From contig JAGTXK010000136.1 in assembly GCA_019096195.1 (NCBI GenBank), positions 1-64,000 of the forward strand: a stretch of DNA of 64,000 nt. Direction: 5' to 3'. The notes beneath the pieces are model-generated. The model was not told where the DNA came from and made no database searches. It worked only from the letters and a program-made list of their open reading frames with translations. The stretch comes from Boletus sp. NGJ. Taxonomy: Eukaryota; Basidiomycota; Agaricomycetes; Boletales; Boletaceae. Numbering within the stretch: position 1 is the first letter of the stretch; each line of letters opens with the position of its first letter. Both the position numbers and the translations under genes were made by a program. This document shows positions 11,946-23,565 of the stretch, piece after piece.

Positions 11946-13916
11946 ACGACATGCTCTGCTCTGCTCTTCATCCAAGCAGGTTCCACGACCAAACCGATGC
12001 CAACTCGCTCACTGACTCGACAGTCGTCACGCATTCTCTGCATTGTCGTTACATTCAACCCGTTAGATGTTACATACTCTCGATGCAAGTCCACGGCCAC
12101 GAGAGAGGACGACAAGTTCAAGGATGGTTGGGGATGGTGTAGAGCAGACAATATGTCTGTTTGACGTCCAATTGGACGATCGTCCCATCTTCATCGACCA
12201 TATTCCACGCGGTGACAAGAGACCCCATAGGCAGTTCGACTCCGAGTCCATTGAACATATACCAATCGTCCTGGTATAGGAACGCGCCTTTCCACCCCGA
12301 CCATGCCCAGAACGGCCAGCGTGAGTGCTCGGCATCGGTCATGATCCGTCGAGTCTGCACTGCATTTACTAGTCTAGGTTGCCACAAGAAAGAGATATCC
12401 AGATTTCTATTTCTTATCCACATCCCGAATCGAATGGCGTCTTTGGGGTTGCTTCCGGCAGGCTGGTAGCTGTCGTGATATATGCCAGCATTACCTAGAT
12501 TTGTGGTATCCGAGTCTGGGAAGGGATTTCTGCTCTGGTAGGTCATCGGATGAAAGGAGAATCCGCCACCAAATCTTCACACCAGAGACATCGCGTAAGC
12601 ACTCGAAGTACTAATCTGATGTTTAGTCGACGGCGTGAAAGTTTGGCCTCCTGGAAAAGTCCAGCCTCGCGTCGCCCTGGTGGAGTCAACAACTGCCTCC
12701 GACATTGATGCAAGGTATTGAAAGATGAAGTCCTTGAACACATTCGACGTGCTGATTGGGTATCCGGGATCGCGTCCTCAGCCCTGCAAGTCCGTCCCGG
12801 ACATTCTTTCCACTTGCAGCGATGATTGTCAGTGCAGCCCAGCCGTACACCCGGTCCATAATGGAGATCTGCTTATCCTCCTGGCTGTCTTGGATGACAC
12901 ACAACATATCGACCCACAAGTACCGTTCACCAAGCTGGCGAGTGAGCAATAGTCAGGGGTAGCGCAGATTCTTCAATCCCAAAGCGAGGACTCCGTGCTT
13001 TCGTGTTCGCCATTGACGTACGACAGTCTTCCGCGGGTCCGTAGCTAAGAGCTACATATCGGCAGCCCCGGCCTCCATGAACCAGTCGCATCTGGATCAC
13101 GTCCACCATCCTCACGAAATCGGGTAAATCTCCGTTCCCAGGCATCCACCACACAGTTCTGCATGCTTCTCCATATGCATGTTCGCAGAGTATGATCCAC
13201 CTTTTGACGAGGTGGATGTCCATCTCGTCCTTGACTTTTTGCGTCCATGAACATCCTTCGACCGAGCGACTTTCCAAGAGTCTTCCTTTAACAACTGTTT
13301 ATCCAAGTAAAGAACTGCCGTGGCGGAGATCAGGACGCTGGTTATGTCTTGTGGACGGTATGAAATATGGATATACAAGCGGTGAGCGCTTTTCCTCTCG
13401 TCGAGATCAGGGTCAAGGGTACCGCAGCTACGTGCAGATACAAAATAGTTGATTCCCTGGACGTCTGCATCTGGAAAGTCGTCAAGTCGCCAACGACGCA
13501 GAATGAGGTCTGCGGCGAGCCGGCAAAATGCACAGCAATCACCCTTCTGAGTGATGTCTAGAATGGTGCCCTGGGAAACCATGCTTTTCCTAGGAAGCCC
13601 ATCGCGCAACATTTTCTTGAAATGTAATCCAACACACGGTACAGAGTGTTGTCCCTGAGCTGGACACCGGTGTGCGGTTTGTGCCAACAGACAGACTGGA
13701 CCGGAATTGTTCTCGAAGTCGACCAATTGTCCCGGACATCGCACGCTGCATGGTTTGGAAACGGTGAGCGAGACTAAAGCCGTACTTTTTCTCAGATGAT
13801 GGCGAGAGAAAGCGCAGGACAGAGGAAGAGCGGTAGGGGACAACTCGGATTGGTATGATTTGCGATGAAACGCGTGTGCTCGCACTCCAATCCGGCCTGT
13901 AAAGATCGGTCAACAA
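11946..13916 (-). pseudogene. HET-domain (heterokaryon incompatibility) gene, decayed
   Basis: On the minus strand, from about 13.9 down to 12.0 kb, HET-family landmarks appear in the right order. These are a Cys-rich lead CCAFCRLAADLILRRWR, HLVKRWIILCE, the HET core start YVALSY, then ERYLWVDMLCVIQD and MDRVYGWAALTIIAASG, and finally a C-terminal WPFWAWSGWKGAF segment. HET proteins trigger cell death in non-self fusion; the domain is distantly TIR-like. The landmarks fall in different frames without matching introns, and the core looks shortened. It reads as a broken copy with about three breaks, so I treat it as a fossil. The TPR array lies about 0.9 kb away. Confidence 0.7.
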
Positions 13917-14835
13917 GTAGATGACTGTGTGTTATAATAAAACAACCTGGAGGGGCAAGGAGTACACACCTTTGCTGCCGCGCGTGACGATGATGGTGGC
14001 AAGTATTGCAGAATGGTGGGTCTGACTTTCACACGATACACAGATTTTTCAGTCGTTCGCACAACGCGTTTTAGGATATCCGTCTGGACTTTCTCCCTCC
14101 GATGGTGGCTTTCAGTGGCCAGGGCGCGAAGGGAGGCGAGAACGGTATACAGAGTCAGAGGGTCAATTCCACGTCGAGTCGTCGACGGTACCGTGGGCTG
14201 ATGTCCAAATTGTCCATCTCGGCTTGGAAATATCCCAAAGTTCAGTGCTGCAGCTGAGCTGAGATGGCAAGTGCCGCGCAAAAAACATACATAAAATCAC
14301 GGCTGAACGTGTACTGATGATGAAGTTAGATTGGAACTTCCAGCACCGTAAACTTGTTGCCACTATGAACCGACGTTGACAACATCAATGGTGTTTCTCT
14401 GCAGAACTATGCCCACGGGTAGGATCACTATTAGCGCTAACTGCGGCGTGAGCTGGACCTTATAGTTCTGCAAGACCATCCGGGCCATCGTCTGTGCACT
14501 CGTCGTGGCCAGACATCAGGCCTCGAGAAGGGAGTGCACACTGGCAGTCTATTCGTGTCTTTCCGAAAAGAACTACTACTTGTTCTTCATATCTGATTCA
14601 AAACGAGATGGTTACATCAGAAGTTACGCCCGGCCCGGGCGTCAGTTGCCTCGTGGTACCTGCCATTCCCCTGGCATGCGCTCGATTGCTCTCTCACCCT
14701 TGACGACTCGGATCACTGCCTGCAAAGAAGAAGACCGTACAAGAGGTATGTGCCTGCGATTCAAACGACTAACTAGCTGGAGCAATTAAACGTCTGAACA
14801 GGATACAATCGAGCCACGCCATTTACTCTGCACCA
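13917..14835. other. Region upstream of the HET remnant and the TPR array
   Basis: No domain is recognised here. A consensus intron (GTATGT ... CTAAC ... CAG, 14746-14801) just before the TPR frame suggests that the TPR gene had, or has, an upstream exon ending at 14745. I could not identify that exon's start. Confidence 0.4.
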
Positions 14836-15786
14836 ATGTCTGAACTCGACGAGCAAATCACCCTCTGCCGCAATGAATTACAACTCCACCCCGAAGGCCA
14901 TTCAAATAGAGCCAATTCGCTATATATACTTGCTCGTTTACTCTGCGACCGATTCGACCAAAGAGGAGAGATAACTGACATCGACGAAGCAATTGCCCTC
15001 GGGTATAGTGCATTGGAACTTCGCCCGCAGGGGCATCCTAATCGAGCCTCTTCACTGAACAACATCGCGCATTGCCTCTATTCACGTTTCAATCAGCTCG
15101 GAAGGCTCTCTGACCTCGAGGAGGCACATATCCTCGGGCGCATCGCATTGGAATTTTGTCCACAGGGGCATCCTGATCGAGCCCATTCACTGGGCAACCT
15201 CGCGAGTTTCCTCAATAGCCGTTTCAACCAGCTCGGAAGGCTGCCTGACCTCGTGGAGGCCATTTTCCTCCAACGCAGTGCATTGGAACTTCGTCCGCAG
15301 GGTCATCCTGATCGTGCCCATTCACTAAGCAACCTCGCGAGTTTCCTCAATAGTCGTTTCAACCAGTTTGGAAGGCTACCTGACCTCGAGGACGCAGTTT
15401 TTCTCCAACGCAGTGCATTGGAACTTCGTCCGCAGGGTCATCCTGATCGTGCCCATTCACTAAGCAACCTCGCAAGTTTCCTCAACAGCCGTTTCAACCA
15501 GCTTGGAAGGCTACCTGACCTAGAGGATGCAGTTTTCCTTCAACGCAGTGCATTGGAACTTCGTCCGCAGGGTCATCCTGATCGTGCCCATTCACTAAGC
15601 AACCTCGCAAGTTTCCTCAGTAGTCGTTTCAACCAGCTTGGAAGATTGCCTGACCTCGAGGACGCAGTTTCCCTCGAACATGGTGCATTGGAACTTCGTC
15701 CGCAAGGGCACCCCGATCGCGCCCATTCACTGGACAATCTCGTGAGTTTACTCAACAGCCGTTCCAATCAGCTCGGAAGGCTGTAA
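14836..15786 (+). CDS. Tetratricopeptide-type repeat protein, effector domain missing
   Basis: A 316-residue frame runs from the ATG at 14836 to the TAA at 15784-15786 and consists almost wholly of a 45-residue repeat with core ALELRPQGHPDRAHSLSNLA then SFLNSRFNQLGRLPDLEDAV. Such arrays in mushrooms normally precede a CHAT protease-like domain in TPR-CHAT proteins. Here the frame ends right after a GRL motif with no CHAT domain. The true start may be further upstream, because the frame stays open through an upstream intron (14746-14801) ending in CAG. It may be a truncated paralogue or a stand-alone adaptor. Family assignment to TPR is firm; function is unknown. Confidence 0.7.
   Translation: MSELDEQITLCRNELQLHPEGHSNRANSLYILARLLCDRFDQRGEITDIDEAIALGYSALELRPQGHPNRASSLNNIAHCLYSRFNQLGRLSDLEEAHILGRIALEFCPQGHPDRAHSLGNLASFLNSRFNQLGRLPDLVEAIFLQRSALELRPQGHPDRAHSLSNLASFLNSRFNQFGRLPDLEDAVFLQRSALELRPQGHPDRAHSLSNLASFLNSRFNQLGRLPDLEDAVFLQRSALELRPQGHPDRAHSLSNLASFLSSRFNQLGRLPDLEDAVSLEHGALELRPQGHPDRAHSLDNLVSLLNSRSNQLGRL
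14875..15786 (+). repeat. Tandem 135-bp coding repeat, about 6.8 units
   Basis: The GCATTGGAA start of successive units falls at 15010, 15145, 15280, 15415, 15550 and 15685, an exact 135-bp period with no indels. A more diverged unit begins at 14875. Units from 15280 onward are near identical at the DNA level, which points to recent unit duplication or gene conversion. Confidence 0.9.
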
Positions 15787-16384
15787 CGACATATGTATAA
15801 GTACACTACAAACTGTCCTTTCTCGCACCATCCTGCTACCTAGCCTTACTTTTGATACTCATCACAAATTGCATCGTCATCTAATCTGGATAGAAAACCC
15901 CAGTCTGGTGTACATACATGCTGGCATTGATTCCTCATCATCCTCGTCGTCCAATATTCACGACTACGACTACTATAATTGTTATGATTCCTGGCTACGC
16001 TCAGTTTCAAGTTGTAAGCCTTTCATCATGATCAGGTGGTTGCCGAGGAGAGTTTTCGGTTTGGCTCCCTACGACATTTCTGTGACTGACGAACTTGTTG
16101 TACTGTACTATTCGCACATGACCATGTACTTGATACATTCGTTACGAGGACAGAGACCTTGGTGTACTTCCCATGCGCTCGAACTTGCTATGGCGGACAA
16201 GGGATCACCAGGCTCGACGCCTCAGATCTCGGGCTGCTGATCATTCATATTATTCAATCGAGTGGACGGTTTCACCCAGCCATTTCCGACTCGTGAAGTC
16301 AACCACGTCGGCGATATTGATATTGCGAGGAGCGAGGAGCTGTCTGCTGGTGGATGGTCCTGCAACGCACTGAGCTCATTACCA
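15787..16384. other. Intergenic downstream of the TPR array
   Basis: The repeat stops abruptly at 15786. The following sequence has a TCATCATCCTCGTCGTCC tract near 15937 and no supported gene. Confidence 0.4.
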
Positions 16385-16819
16385 TCACCACCAGTGTGCA
16401 ACGCCAGCGATCTTGGCGAGCGATTGCGCGCCCCCCCTTTCGGCGGAGCCGTCCAGCCTGCATGATAATCGAAATCGATGGATGCCACATTGTCCGTTGA
16501 GCGTGTTCCAGTATTGATCGAATGTTTCATGTGTCCATATATCGAGGTTGCAAGCGGCCAATAATTTGGACTCAAACACCTCCTTGCTCTGAATCCGTGA
16601 GCTGCAACTGTGTCGTACGACACGACACATATCGCGGAAGCATTTGGTGAACGGAATGTCCGTGTTCTCCTCGAACGTGTCAAAGTACATCTTGAAGCTG
16701 ATCGACGATGAATTGGCTATGCATGAATATCTCATCTCTGGAATTTTTTCATTCTGGAATGAATTTGATAGAACCTTGATCGGTAGCCCACTCCGTCGCA
16801 CTGGAGTCTTGAGGAGCAT
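16385..16819 (-). CDS. Hypothetical protein or fragment
   Basis: A 144-residue open frame with plausible protein composition (KCFRDMCRVVRHSC, then SKLLAACNLDIWTHETFDQY). I do not recognise a family. It lacks clear introns or a promoter and lies in the HET/TPR-type region, so it may be a fragment of another decayed gene. Confidence 0.25.
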   Translation of the reverse strand: MLLKTPVRRSGLPIKVLSNSFQNEKIPEMRYSCIANSSSISFKMYFDTFEENTDIPFTKCFRDMCRVVRHSCSSRIQSKEVFESKLLAACNLDIWTHETFDQYWNTLNGQCGIHRFRLSCRLDGSAERGGAQSLAKIAGVAHWW

Positions 16820-17315
16820 GTATAGTGTTTCACTTAACGATGAGGGGTGGCTTCAAGAGGTTTGCGACCGAGACCGTCGTTCCGCTCTGTGGGAAAGAGG
16901 ATACTGCCACGCCGATCGATGTTTCTGTGCCTCCGTGCCCTCGACCTCACCGTCCTGATTAATTCCATGGATGAATGATTTGTGCGGGTTAGGGTCAAAC
17001 ACCCCATCGATTTAATCCGACCTAAAAATGTGGTCTATCATCGACAACTCACTGCGGCAATCAAGTAGGGACGATGAAGTTTGTCATTTTGGTTCGTCGT
17101 ATGAGTGCATTACAGCGGATAGACCGAAGGCCCTGCCAACCAGCCCCCGCCTTTCCCATTCCCCACGCCGTCCAGGTTACAGAATACATTGGCCCTGAAA
17201 CGTGTCACAGATGGGTGATACATGACGATACACACGAAAACAAACAGGCATCGCAAGCGAGTGGGCCTCGTTCCATTCATGTATCGGATCATCGAATCAC
17301 GAGCGCGACATGCGA

Positions 17316-18958
17316 CTATTGCGACTGTTCCGCATACACCTACATCCACGCGGGACAACACGAAATGTGATCAAAAGCGGCTCTCGAACGAGGCGGGACA
17401 TGAAAAATCCTTGGAGATATAACATACCTTAATCGTCTTGTCCGCCCCACCAGTGATCAATCTCGTCCCCGTCATGTCAAATGTGGAACAAAACACGCCC
17501 GCTTCAGCTTCGAGCGAGCCGGGTTGCGGGACGTCTTCCATATTTTGAAATGGCGTGCCGGTATTGTAGTCCCAGAACGTGAGGGTACCATTGTCGCCTA
17601 GATTCCGGTCATCGCCCAGTCAGCCACGGGTGGACGCGCAAGAGATTAGGTGGTGAGCGCATCACGCACCTCCAGAAAAGAAGACACCCTCGGCATTCAC
17701 AGACAACGTGTTGATGATCGCGTTATGTCCCGGGAAATTAAACACAAATGCGCCTTCGGGACATTTCCACTTTTTGATATTGTTCCCGCCGGCGGAGCCG
17801 GATGCGAACGAGTACTCGGTCGGGTGAACGGCGAGGGCACGGACGGATTTTTTGTGGTGGGTGAGTGTGACCATGGTTTTTCCGGCAGCAAGATCCCATA
17901 GGCTGTAGAGGGGGTGAGTGGAGGGGCAGTAGAAGGAATGGGAGACGCACCGGACCGTCGAGTCCATAGAACCCGTAATCACTTGTGGGTCGGAATCTTG
18001 AGATTTCACGTCTGCGACGGTAGCAGAGTGGCCGGAGAGTACGTGTATTTGTGCTTTTGTGCGCATGTCCCACACGCGGGCGGAGGCGTCTCGACCAGAG
18101 GTGACCAGCACGTCGAGGGTGGGGTGTAAGGAGAGCGCATACACGCCCGAGAGGTGTCCGTGGTAATGCCGTATCACTTTGTTCACCTCGAGGTCCCAAC
18201 ATTTGACCATCTACCGCGCGTCAGACGAATGAGGAGAAGCGGATGTTGGCGCAAACGCACCTTGTCTTCGCCACACGAAAACAGATAGGGATGTCTGGGC
18301 GAGACAGCCAGGCCACGGACAGTCGAGATATGGCCCGTCAATGACAGCTTGAGCGCCCCTGACGCCAAATCCCAAATTTTGATGACACGGTCCCCCGCGC
18401 CGGTCGCAAACCAGGTGTTGCCGGGCTCGACGGCGACACTGCGGACCCAGCCCAAATGGCCCGAGATGACGCGGACGAGTTTCCATGGGGGATGGTACGT
18501 CGGTTTGACGGTCCGTGTCGTCTTGTGGAAGGTGAGTGCCTCGGAGAGCTTGGACGAGGTGGCAAAGGTGGAGGGTTGGGCTTTGGGGGTGTTGTCGATT
18601 GCGGCGATCATGCGTGAGGTGTCGTTGGATGCTGGGCGGGGTGTTAGTACTGATATGAGGCTGAACGGAGGGTGACATACGGCCGGCAGTAAGCAATTTT
18701 TGGGAGACTGGGCGTGCGGGACCGACTGGGCCTTGTTGAGCGAGGAGGGCAGAAGGGAGGTCGCGGTAGTGTTTGTACTCGTCGGCCATTTTGACGGAGA
18801 GGCGTAGGCGGGCGCTGTGTGGAGAGTGAGTATGGGATACGGCGAGGGAGCGAGACGGACCTCTTCTCATCGTCTTTGATGGAGTCGTCGGGGCATGAGG
18901 CAAAGATGTCGCGGGTGCGTTTGGCGGATTGTCTGAGGAGGAGGTCGAGCGAGGCCAT
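17316..18958 (-). CDS. PRP46: Spliceosomal WD40 protein PRP46/PLRG1
   Basis: Seven exons: 18861-18958, 18681-18814, 18261-18631, 17951-18210, 17670-17902, 17428-17597 and 17316-17339. They give 1290 nt, 429 residues, with every junction GT-AG and in frame. The protein starts [17 protein letters not shown], has a linker, then the strongly conserved PLRG1 propeller: [74 protein letters not shown], and it ends DKTIKVYAEQSQ. PRP46/PLRG1 is a core component of the NineTeen complex (with Cdc5/Prp19), needed for spliceosome activation in the nucleus. It is divergent from TFIIS with 193 bp between the start codons. Confidence 0.96.
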
Positions 18959-19151
18959 TGAGGTCGATGGTCAAAGTACATGTCCATTTTTGGTAATGCG
19001 GCTCGAGTGGGTTTGTCATTGTTTGGCGATAAGGCGATGGCGACGACGTGCTGTTCGTTCTCGACGACTAGCTAGACTGCTGTTGGTCGTGAGGAACAAA
19101 GGAGAGCACTAGAGCGTCGTATAGTCGGTAGCAGCGTAGACTACGTCCACC
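18959..19151. promoter_or_regulatory. Shared divergent promoter, PRP46 / TFIIS
   Basis: 193 bp separate the two start codons of divergently transcribed genes. I see no clear TATA box, as is common for fungal housekeeping genes. The region must hold both 5' leaders. Confidence 0.6.
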
Positions 19152-20459
19152 ATGTCAGACGCAACTGAGCTCAAAAAACATGTCAAGCAGCTCCAGAATG
19201 CGGGCACGAATGAGGTATGTCTGGTAGCCGTCGCATTTTCTCACTGGACTGACTCGACGGTTCTCCTAGGAACGTGTGGCTATCCTAAAGGTTCTCAAGA
19301 AAGACTTTCAGGTCAATGAAGCACTCCTAAGGGTAGGTATTTCACTTTCATAGTCCAGTGTGAACGTGTGTCCATCGTCCTATGCGACGTCCGTAGGAAA
19401 GCAAGGCCGGTCTCGCCGTGGGCAAGCTCCGTGTCCACGAGTCAAAGGACGTCTCCGACCTCGCCAAGGAGATCGTCAAAAAGTGGAAAAACGAGGTCGA
19501 CAAGGCAAAATCCGCCTCGGGCTCAAAAACGTCCATCAATGGCAAACCAGCAGGTGCGTGTCTCCGTCGAGACGATTCGTGTAGCCGTCTGACCCACGCC
19601 TAGTTCGCAAGCACTCCGCGTCGGTGACCCCCGCCGCCACGCCCACGTCCAATGGCAAACCCGAAGTTCGCAATTCCAAGGTGGACGGTGTCAAAATTTC
19701 GGTGACGGGCGACAACACGCGCGACCGATGTGCGGAGCTCATCTATGATGGTCTTGCCTGTGACTCGGGCGCCCGTGAGTCCCCTGTGCTCCCACACATG
19801 TCATCCAATCTGACTCGCTCTGTTTCCCAGCCAGCGATCTAATCACTAGCCGTGCGATCGCCGTCGAAAAGGCAGTGTTTGCTCAGTTCGGCGACACGAA
19901 CCCTGAATACAAGGGCAAGATTCGGTCTCTGTTCGTCAACCTCAAAGACAAGGCGAATCCCAGCTTGCGTGAAAGTATCGTCAGCGGCGAGCTGTCCCCC
20001 GAGAAATTCAGCAGAATGTCAAATGAGGTGTGTCACTCCCTGTCGAATGTTCGTGTTTCACGGACTTTTGGCGGACCAGGAAATGATGACCGAGGAACGG
20101 CGCTCTGCCGACCAAAAAATTAAAGAAGAGAACCTGTTCAAATCTCTTGGCGCCGGGGAACAGGAAGCGGAGACGGAAGGCTTCCAGTGTGGAAGATGCA
20201 AGCAGGCGAGTAGTCCGTCCACATATCCACATCGCCGCGATTAACACCCCCCAAGCGCAAGTGCCGTTACCGTCAAGCACAGACACGAAGTGCTGACGAA
20301 CCAATGACTACCTTTGTCACGTACGTCTGCCTCGCTCGACTCATCGATACCCTCACTCATTCTTCTGCAGATGTGTCAACTGTGGAAACAGGTCAGTAAT
20401 CCGTCTTTCTTTCGTTGTCCAGCGGGCTAATGGCTTCATCCAGGTGGAAATTTTCTTGA
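19152..20459 (+). CDS. DST1: Transcription elongation factor TFIIS
   Basis: Nine exons: 19152-19214, 19270-19332, 19397-19553, 19604-19774, 19831-20027, 20080-20205, 20256-20320, 20371-20391 and 20444-20459. They total 879 nt, 292 residues, the usual TFIIS size. An N-terminal LW/TFIIS-N helical bundle (LKKHVKQLQN ... VSDLAKEIVKKWK) is followed by the central domain (DNTRDRCAELIYDGLAC ... IRSLFVNLKDK) and a C-terminal zinc ribbon (CGRCKQRKCRYRQAQTRSAD, then TFVTCVNCGNRWKFS). The ribbon contains the acidic hairpin RSADEP that enters the RNA polymerase II active site to stimulate transcript cleavage. The intron at 20206-20255 begins with GC (CAG|GCGAGT) rather than GT; no other join keeps the ribbon in frame. 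Confidence 0.96.
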
Positions 20460-20659
20460 CTGGAACTCTTTCGTGTATACTGCCTCGTTTTTATCGTTTG
20501 ACAATTAGTTTCATACCTATGCCAGAGTGTCATCCTGTATACCCCCCACTTCTTATCCTTTGCATGGGGGCTTACATAATGTAGTGACCCACAAGTCGTT
20601 GCACGCGTTTATTGACGCGTTCAGCGCGTCGTCGTCGTCGTCTCTTCCTCGTTTGCACC

Positions 20660-21210
20660 ATGTCACAAGAACCCGACGCAGAGGACGTCAAACCGAAGCT
20701 GAACCTGATCATCAACTACGAGGGTCAACGTGGGTTCCCCTCGACCTCGATGCTCCGTGTGCTGCTCATGACGGACACGACACAGACATCACTGTTAAAG
20801 TAAAGCAAAACATGCCCTTTCGAAAAATATTCGAGGCGGCGGAGGTGCGTGACGTCGCATATGGGGTTATCCCATTTTGACGCATGCACGTTGCAGAAAC
20901 GCTTTGGGAAAGAATCAGGCAGGTCTACGTCTCCCATACAGCATGCGTTGATCCCCACCATTCACGGACAGGAACGTTCCGCTTTGTCTACGATGGAAAC
21001 AGATTAAGAGCGGAAGGCACCCCCGCAGAGGTGCGGTTTCGTTGGGTCATCCTATCCGTGTATGCTGATGGTGTCACAGGTGGAGATGGAGGACGGTGAC
21101 GTGATTGACGCTGTTCTACAGCAGGTACGTGAGACGGTGTCGTTGGTCGACGCTCTTTTGCGGACAGTCTTCCCTAGGTTGGCGGCGACGGAGATGTGCG
21201 TATACAGTAG
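20660..21210 (+). CDS. SMT3: SUMO (ubiquitin-like modifier) precursor
   Basis: Six exons: 20660-20729, 20786-20844, 20897-20918, 20972-21030, 21080-21124 and 21178-21210. They give 288 nt, 95 residues. A short acidic N-terminus (MSQEPDAEDVKPKL) precedes the beta-grasp fold (LNLIINYEGQHITVKVKQNM, KRFGKESGTFRFVYDGNRL, VEMEDGDVIDAVLQQVGG). The mature end is the GG at the VGG motif; a seven-residue tail DGDVRIQ would be removed by a Ulp-type protease. SUMO is conjugated to lysines on nuclear proteins via E1 Aos1-Uba2 and E2 Ubc9. The third intron, 20919-20971, starts with GC (TCAG|GCAGGT); a GT donor 4 nt later would shift the conserved FRFVYDG frame. Confidence 0.95.
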
Positions 21211-21370
21211 TGTGCTTGCAGTGCAGAGAAGGTTACAATGGGTGGTACAACTGGTGTTAAAACGTTGCTGTTGTGTACATTTGATCTTGGGACGTCTGTT
21301 GGTGTTGAGAATGTACCAACGTAGTGGCTAAAAGCGAATTACCGTGTGGAAGCTGACTCGAGCTCTGACG

Positions 21371-23565
21371 ATGTTGAGCGCACACACCCGTCGACTGCTC
21401 GGATGGCTCAGTTACGCATTCGCGAGGTATCTCCCATCTCTTTCCGTCTTGACTCTCCGCCAACGACGTTCACAGCGAAGTGTTCGTGGTGGTTTCGCTC
21501 ACACTCTTCCTACCCATCTGCCTAGAGCAATTCGCAAGGGACAATGGCTTCTGGGAGCCAGACCACACCAAACCATGCTGGTCTACCGCAGGCGAGGACA
21601 CTGCAGCCTCTGGCGGACGCTGTTCCGTCAAGATTGGCTGGCTGTGGATAGACACTGCGAGCTTTAGGTCCGTCACCCTCGATTCATTCGGTGTCACCTC
21701 CTAACAACCACGTGCAGCCTCTACGTGTATTCGACAAACGTCGCTCTACAAGCGCTGACTGTCATATCCATGGGCAGCATCGCAGACCGCCGTAAGTCGA
21801 TAGAGTGTACCATGTCGTGGCAATCGTTGAGGACCATTCCCAGCAACGAGCCGGAAGCCACTGCTCCTCGCATTTGCTTTCATAGGCGCCTCCGCTGCCG
21901 TGCTCTTCCTCTTCCTGTCGTCGTCCTCTCCCCTTTGGTTTCTCTGTGCAGTCTTTGCAGTGTGCGCCAGTGTCGGCTTCGGCGCCTCCGTCGTGGCTAT
22001 GAACGCATATCTCCCCTCACTCGCGCGCGAGTCCCCCGAGGTGATTGAAGCGCAGAATGAGCTCGACAAGACATCCGGATCCCCCGACGTCCCTGCGACC
22101 ACGTCTATCGATCTCGACAGCGAGCACACCCTCTTCACAGATCCTGAATCCGTCTCTGCGCCCCTTCTCGGCACATCGGGCACCGCCTCGCCCGATTTCC
22201 AGAGCCCGGCACAGAAAGCGTACGCCGCTGCGCTATCGCGCGCCATGTCACGCATCTCGTCATTGGGTATCGCATCGGGGTACGGTGCGGGCATCCTCCT
22301 GCTCCTCCTGGCCCTCGTTCCCGTGACACAGTTGCACGGCTCCACTTTCTCGCTTCGACTTGCGATCGGGCTGAGTGGGGTGTGGTGGATGTTGTTCTCG
22401 ATACCTGCCGCGATCTGGCTACCCGGTGCGTCGGTGCTCGCATTTGGGGGGGGAAGACAAGTGGACTGTCAGATCCGAGGTCGCTGCTGCGTGGAAGAGG
22501 CTCGGGGTGATGCTCCGTTGGTCCCAGATCAAGCGTCTACAACATACGTTCAGATTCCTCGCCGCATGGTTCCTTCTCTCAGATGGTGTGTCTCACAGTA
22601 TTTTCAACCCTATTGCCACGCACCTGACCAAAATTCTCGTTTTCTCCCCCCCTTTTTTTTGCTCATCTAACCTGACCCTCCCTGCGTATTCACGCGGTAG
22701 GTTTCACGACGATCACCTCCACGGCGATCCTCTTTGGTAAAACGACACTGCACATGGAACCTTCCTCGCTTGTCCTCATCGGCGCCATCACGCCCGCCTC
22801 CGGGATTCTCGGTTCCCTCGTCTTTCCTGCCCTCCAACGTCGCTTTGGCTGGTCCAACCGCTACGTTCTCGTCCTCCTCGTCCTCTTTGTCTCTTGCATC
22901 CCCGCCTATGGGTGTCTCGGTTTCCTACCGTTTGTGAGACGGATGCAAGTGGGGGGTTTGACGACGCCCGGAGAGATGTTTGGGCTCGCGGTGTATTTCG
23001 GTAAGTTTGTGCGTGTACGTGGTTGTATATGAGGAGGAAGACGAGATGATGGCGGTGCTGATGATGATGATGTCGTATTGGGCGGGACAGGCTTCGCGTA
23101 TGGGGCTTTCCAGAGCTACGCCAGAGCGTTTTATGCAGAGTTCATCCCACCGGGAGAAGAAGCGCGATGGTGCGTTTCGTTTCTTTCTCGGAAGAGGACG
23201 AGGGGAGGCACGTCGCTGATGTTTGACCGCAGGTACGGCTTGTTTTCCATCACAGACAAGGTAATGTCGCTCGGTCACGTCTCTTTCCTTATTTCTCGAA
23301 CGCTGACCGTGGTCGTCCCCCCCAAAAAAAAAAACGAAAATGACAGTCGAGCTCGTTCGTCGGCCCGTTGATCGTGGGGCTCATTGCCGATAATACGGGC
23401 AACATCCGCTATGCTTTTTTCTTTCTCGTCGTCATGATATGGCTCGCCGTACCTGTGCTCTTGAGCGTCGACGTCGAACGAGGTCGGATCGACGCACAGA
23501 CGTACTCTGTCGCGCGCGTCGAACAAGAAGAAGCGGGAGTGGAAGCGCCACGCGTCGAGCAATGA
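21371..23565 (+). CDS. ATG22: Autophagy-related protein 22 (vacuolar amino-acid effluxer, MFS fold)
   Basis: The ATG at 21371 opens MLSAHTRRLLGWLSYAFAS, then EVFVVVSLTLFLPICLEQFA, the Atg22 N-terminal signature. Early exons are 21371-21426, 21476-21667, 21718-21791 and from 21844. Multiple membrane helices follow, a long soluble loop after NAYLPSLARESPEV, FLAAWFLLSDG, TTITSTAILFGKTTLHM, and a C-terminus with GLIADNTGNIRYAFFF ending at TGA 23563-23565. Atg22 releases amino acids from the vacuole after autophagic breakdown. The frame slips at an 8-G run near 22446-22453; with seven Gs the frame continues into the conserved WKRLG and LSDG segments. This may be an assembly homopolymer error or a true lesion. 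The rest of the gene looks whole. Confidence 0.9.

Noticed and set aside
15869-16240. 123-codon frame after the TPR array as a CHAT-like continuation
   Set aside because: No similarity to CHAT and the repeat frame ends cleanly before it.
17914-18129. Open frames antisense to PRP46
   Set aside because: They are shadows of a well supported multi-exon gene on the other strand.
20206-20212. GT donor four bases downstream in the TFIIS zinc-ribbon intron
   Set aside because: It would shift the frame and destroy the conserved ribbon; the GC donor keeps it intact.
22430-22470. A very short intron to explain the ATG22 frame slip
   Set aside because: The only GT-AG pairs would give an intron of about 31-36 nt, well below the 48-60 nt seen elsewhere in the window.
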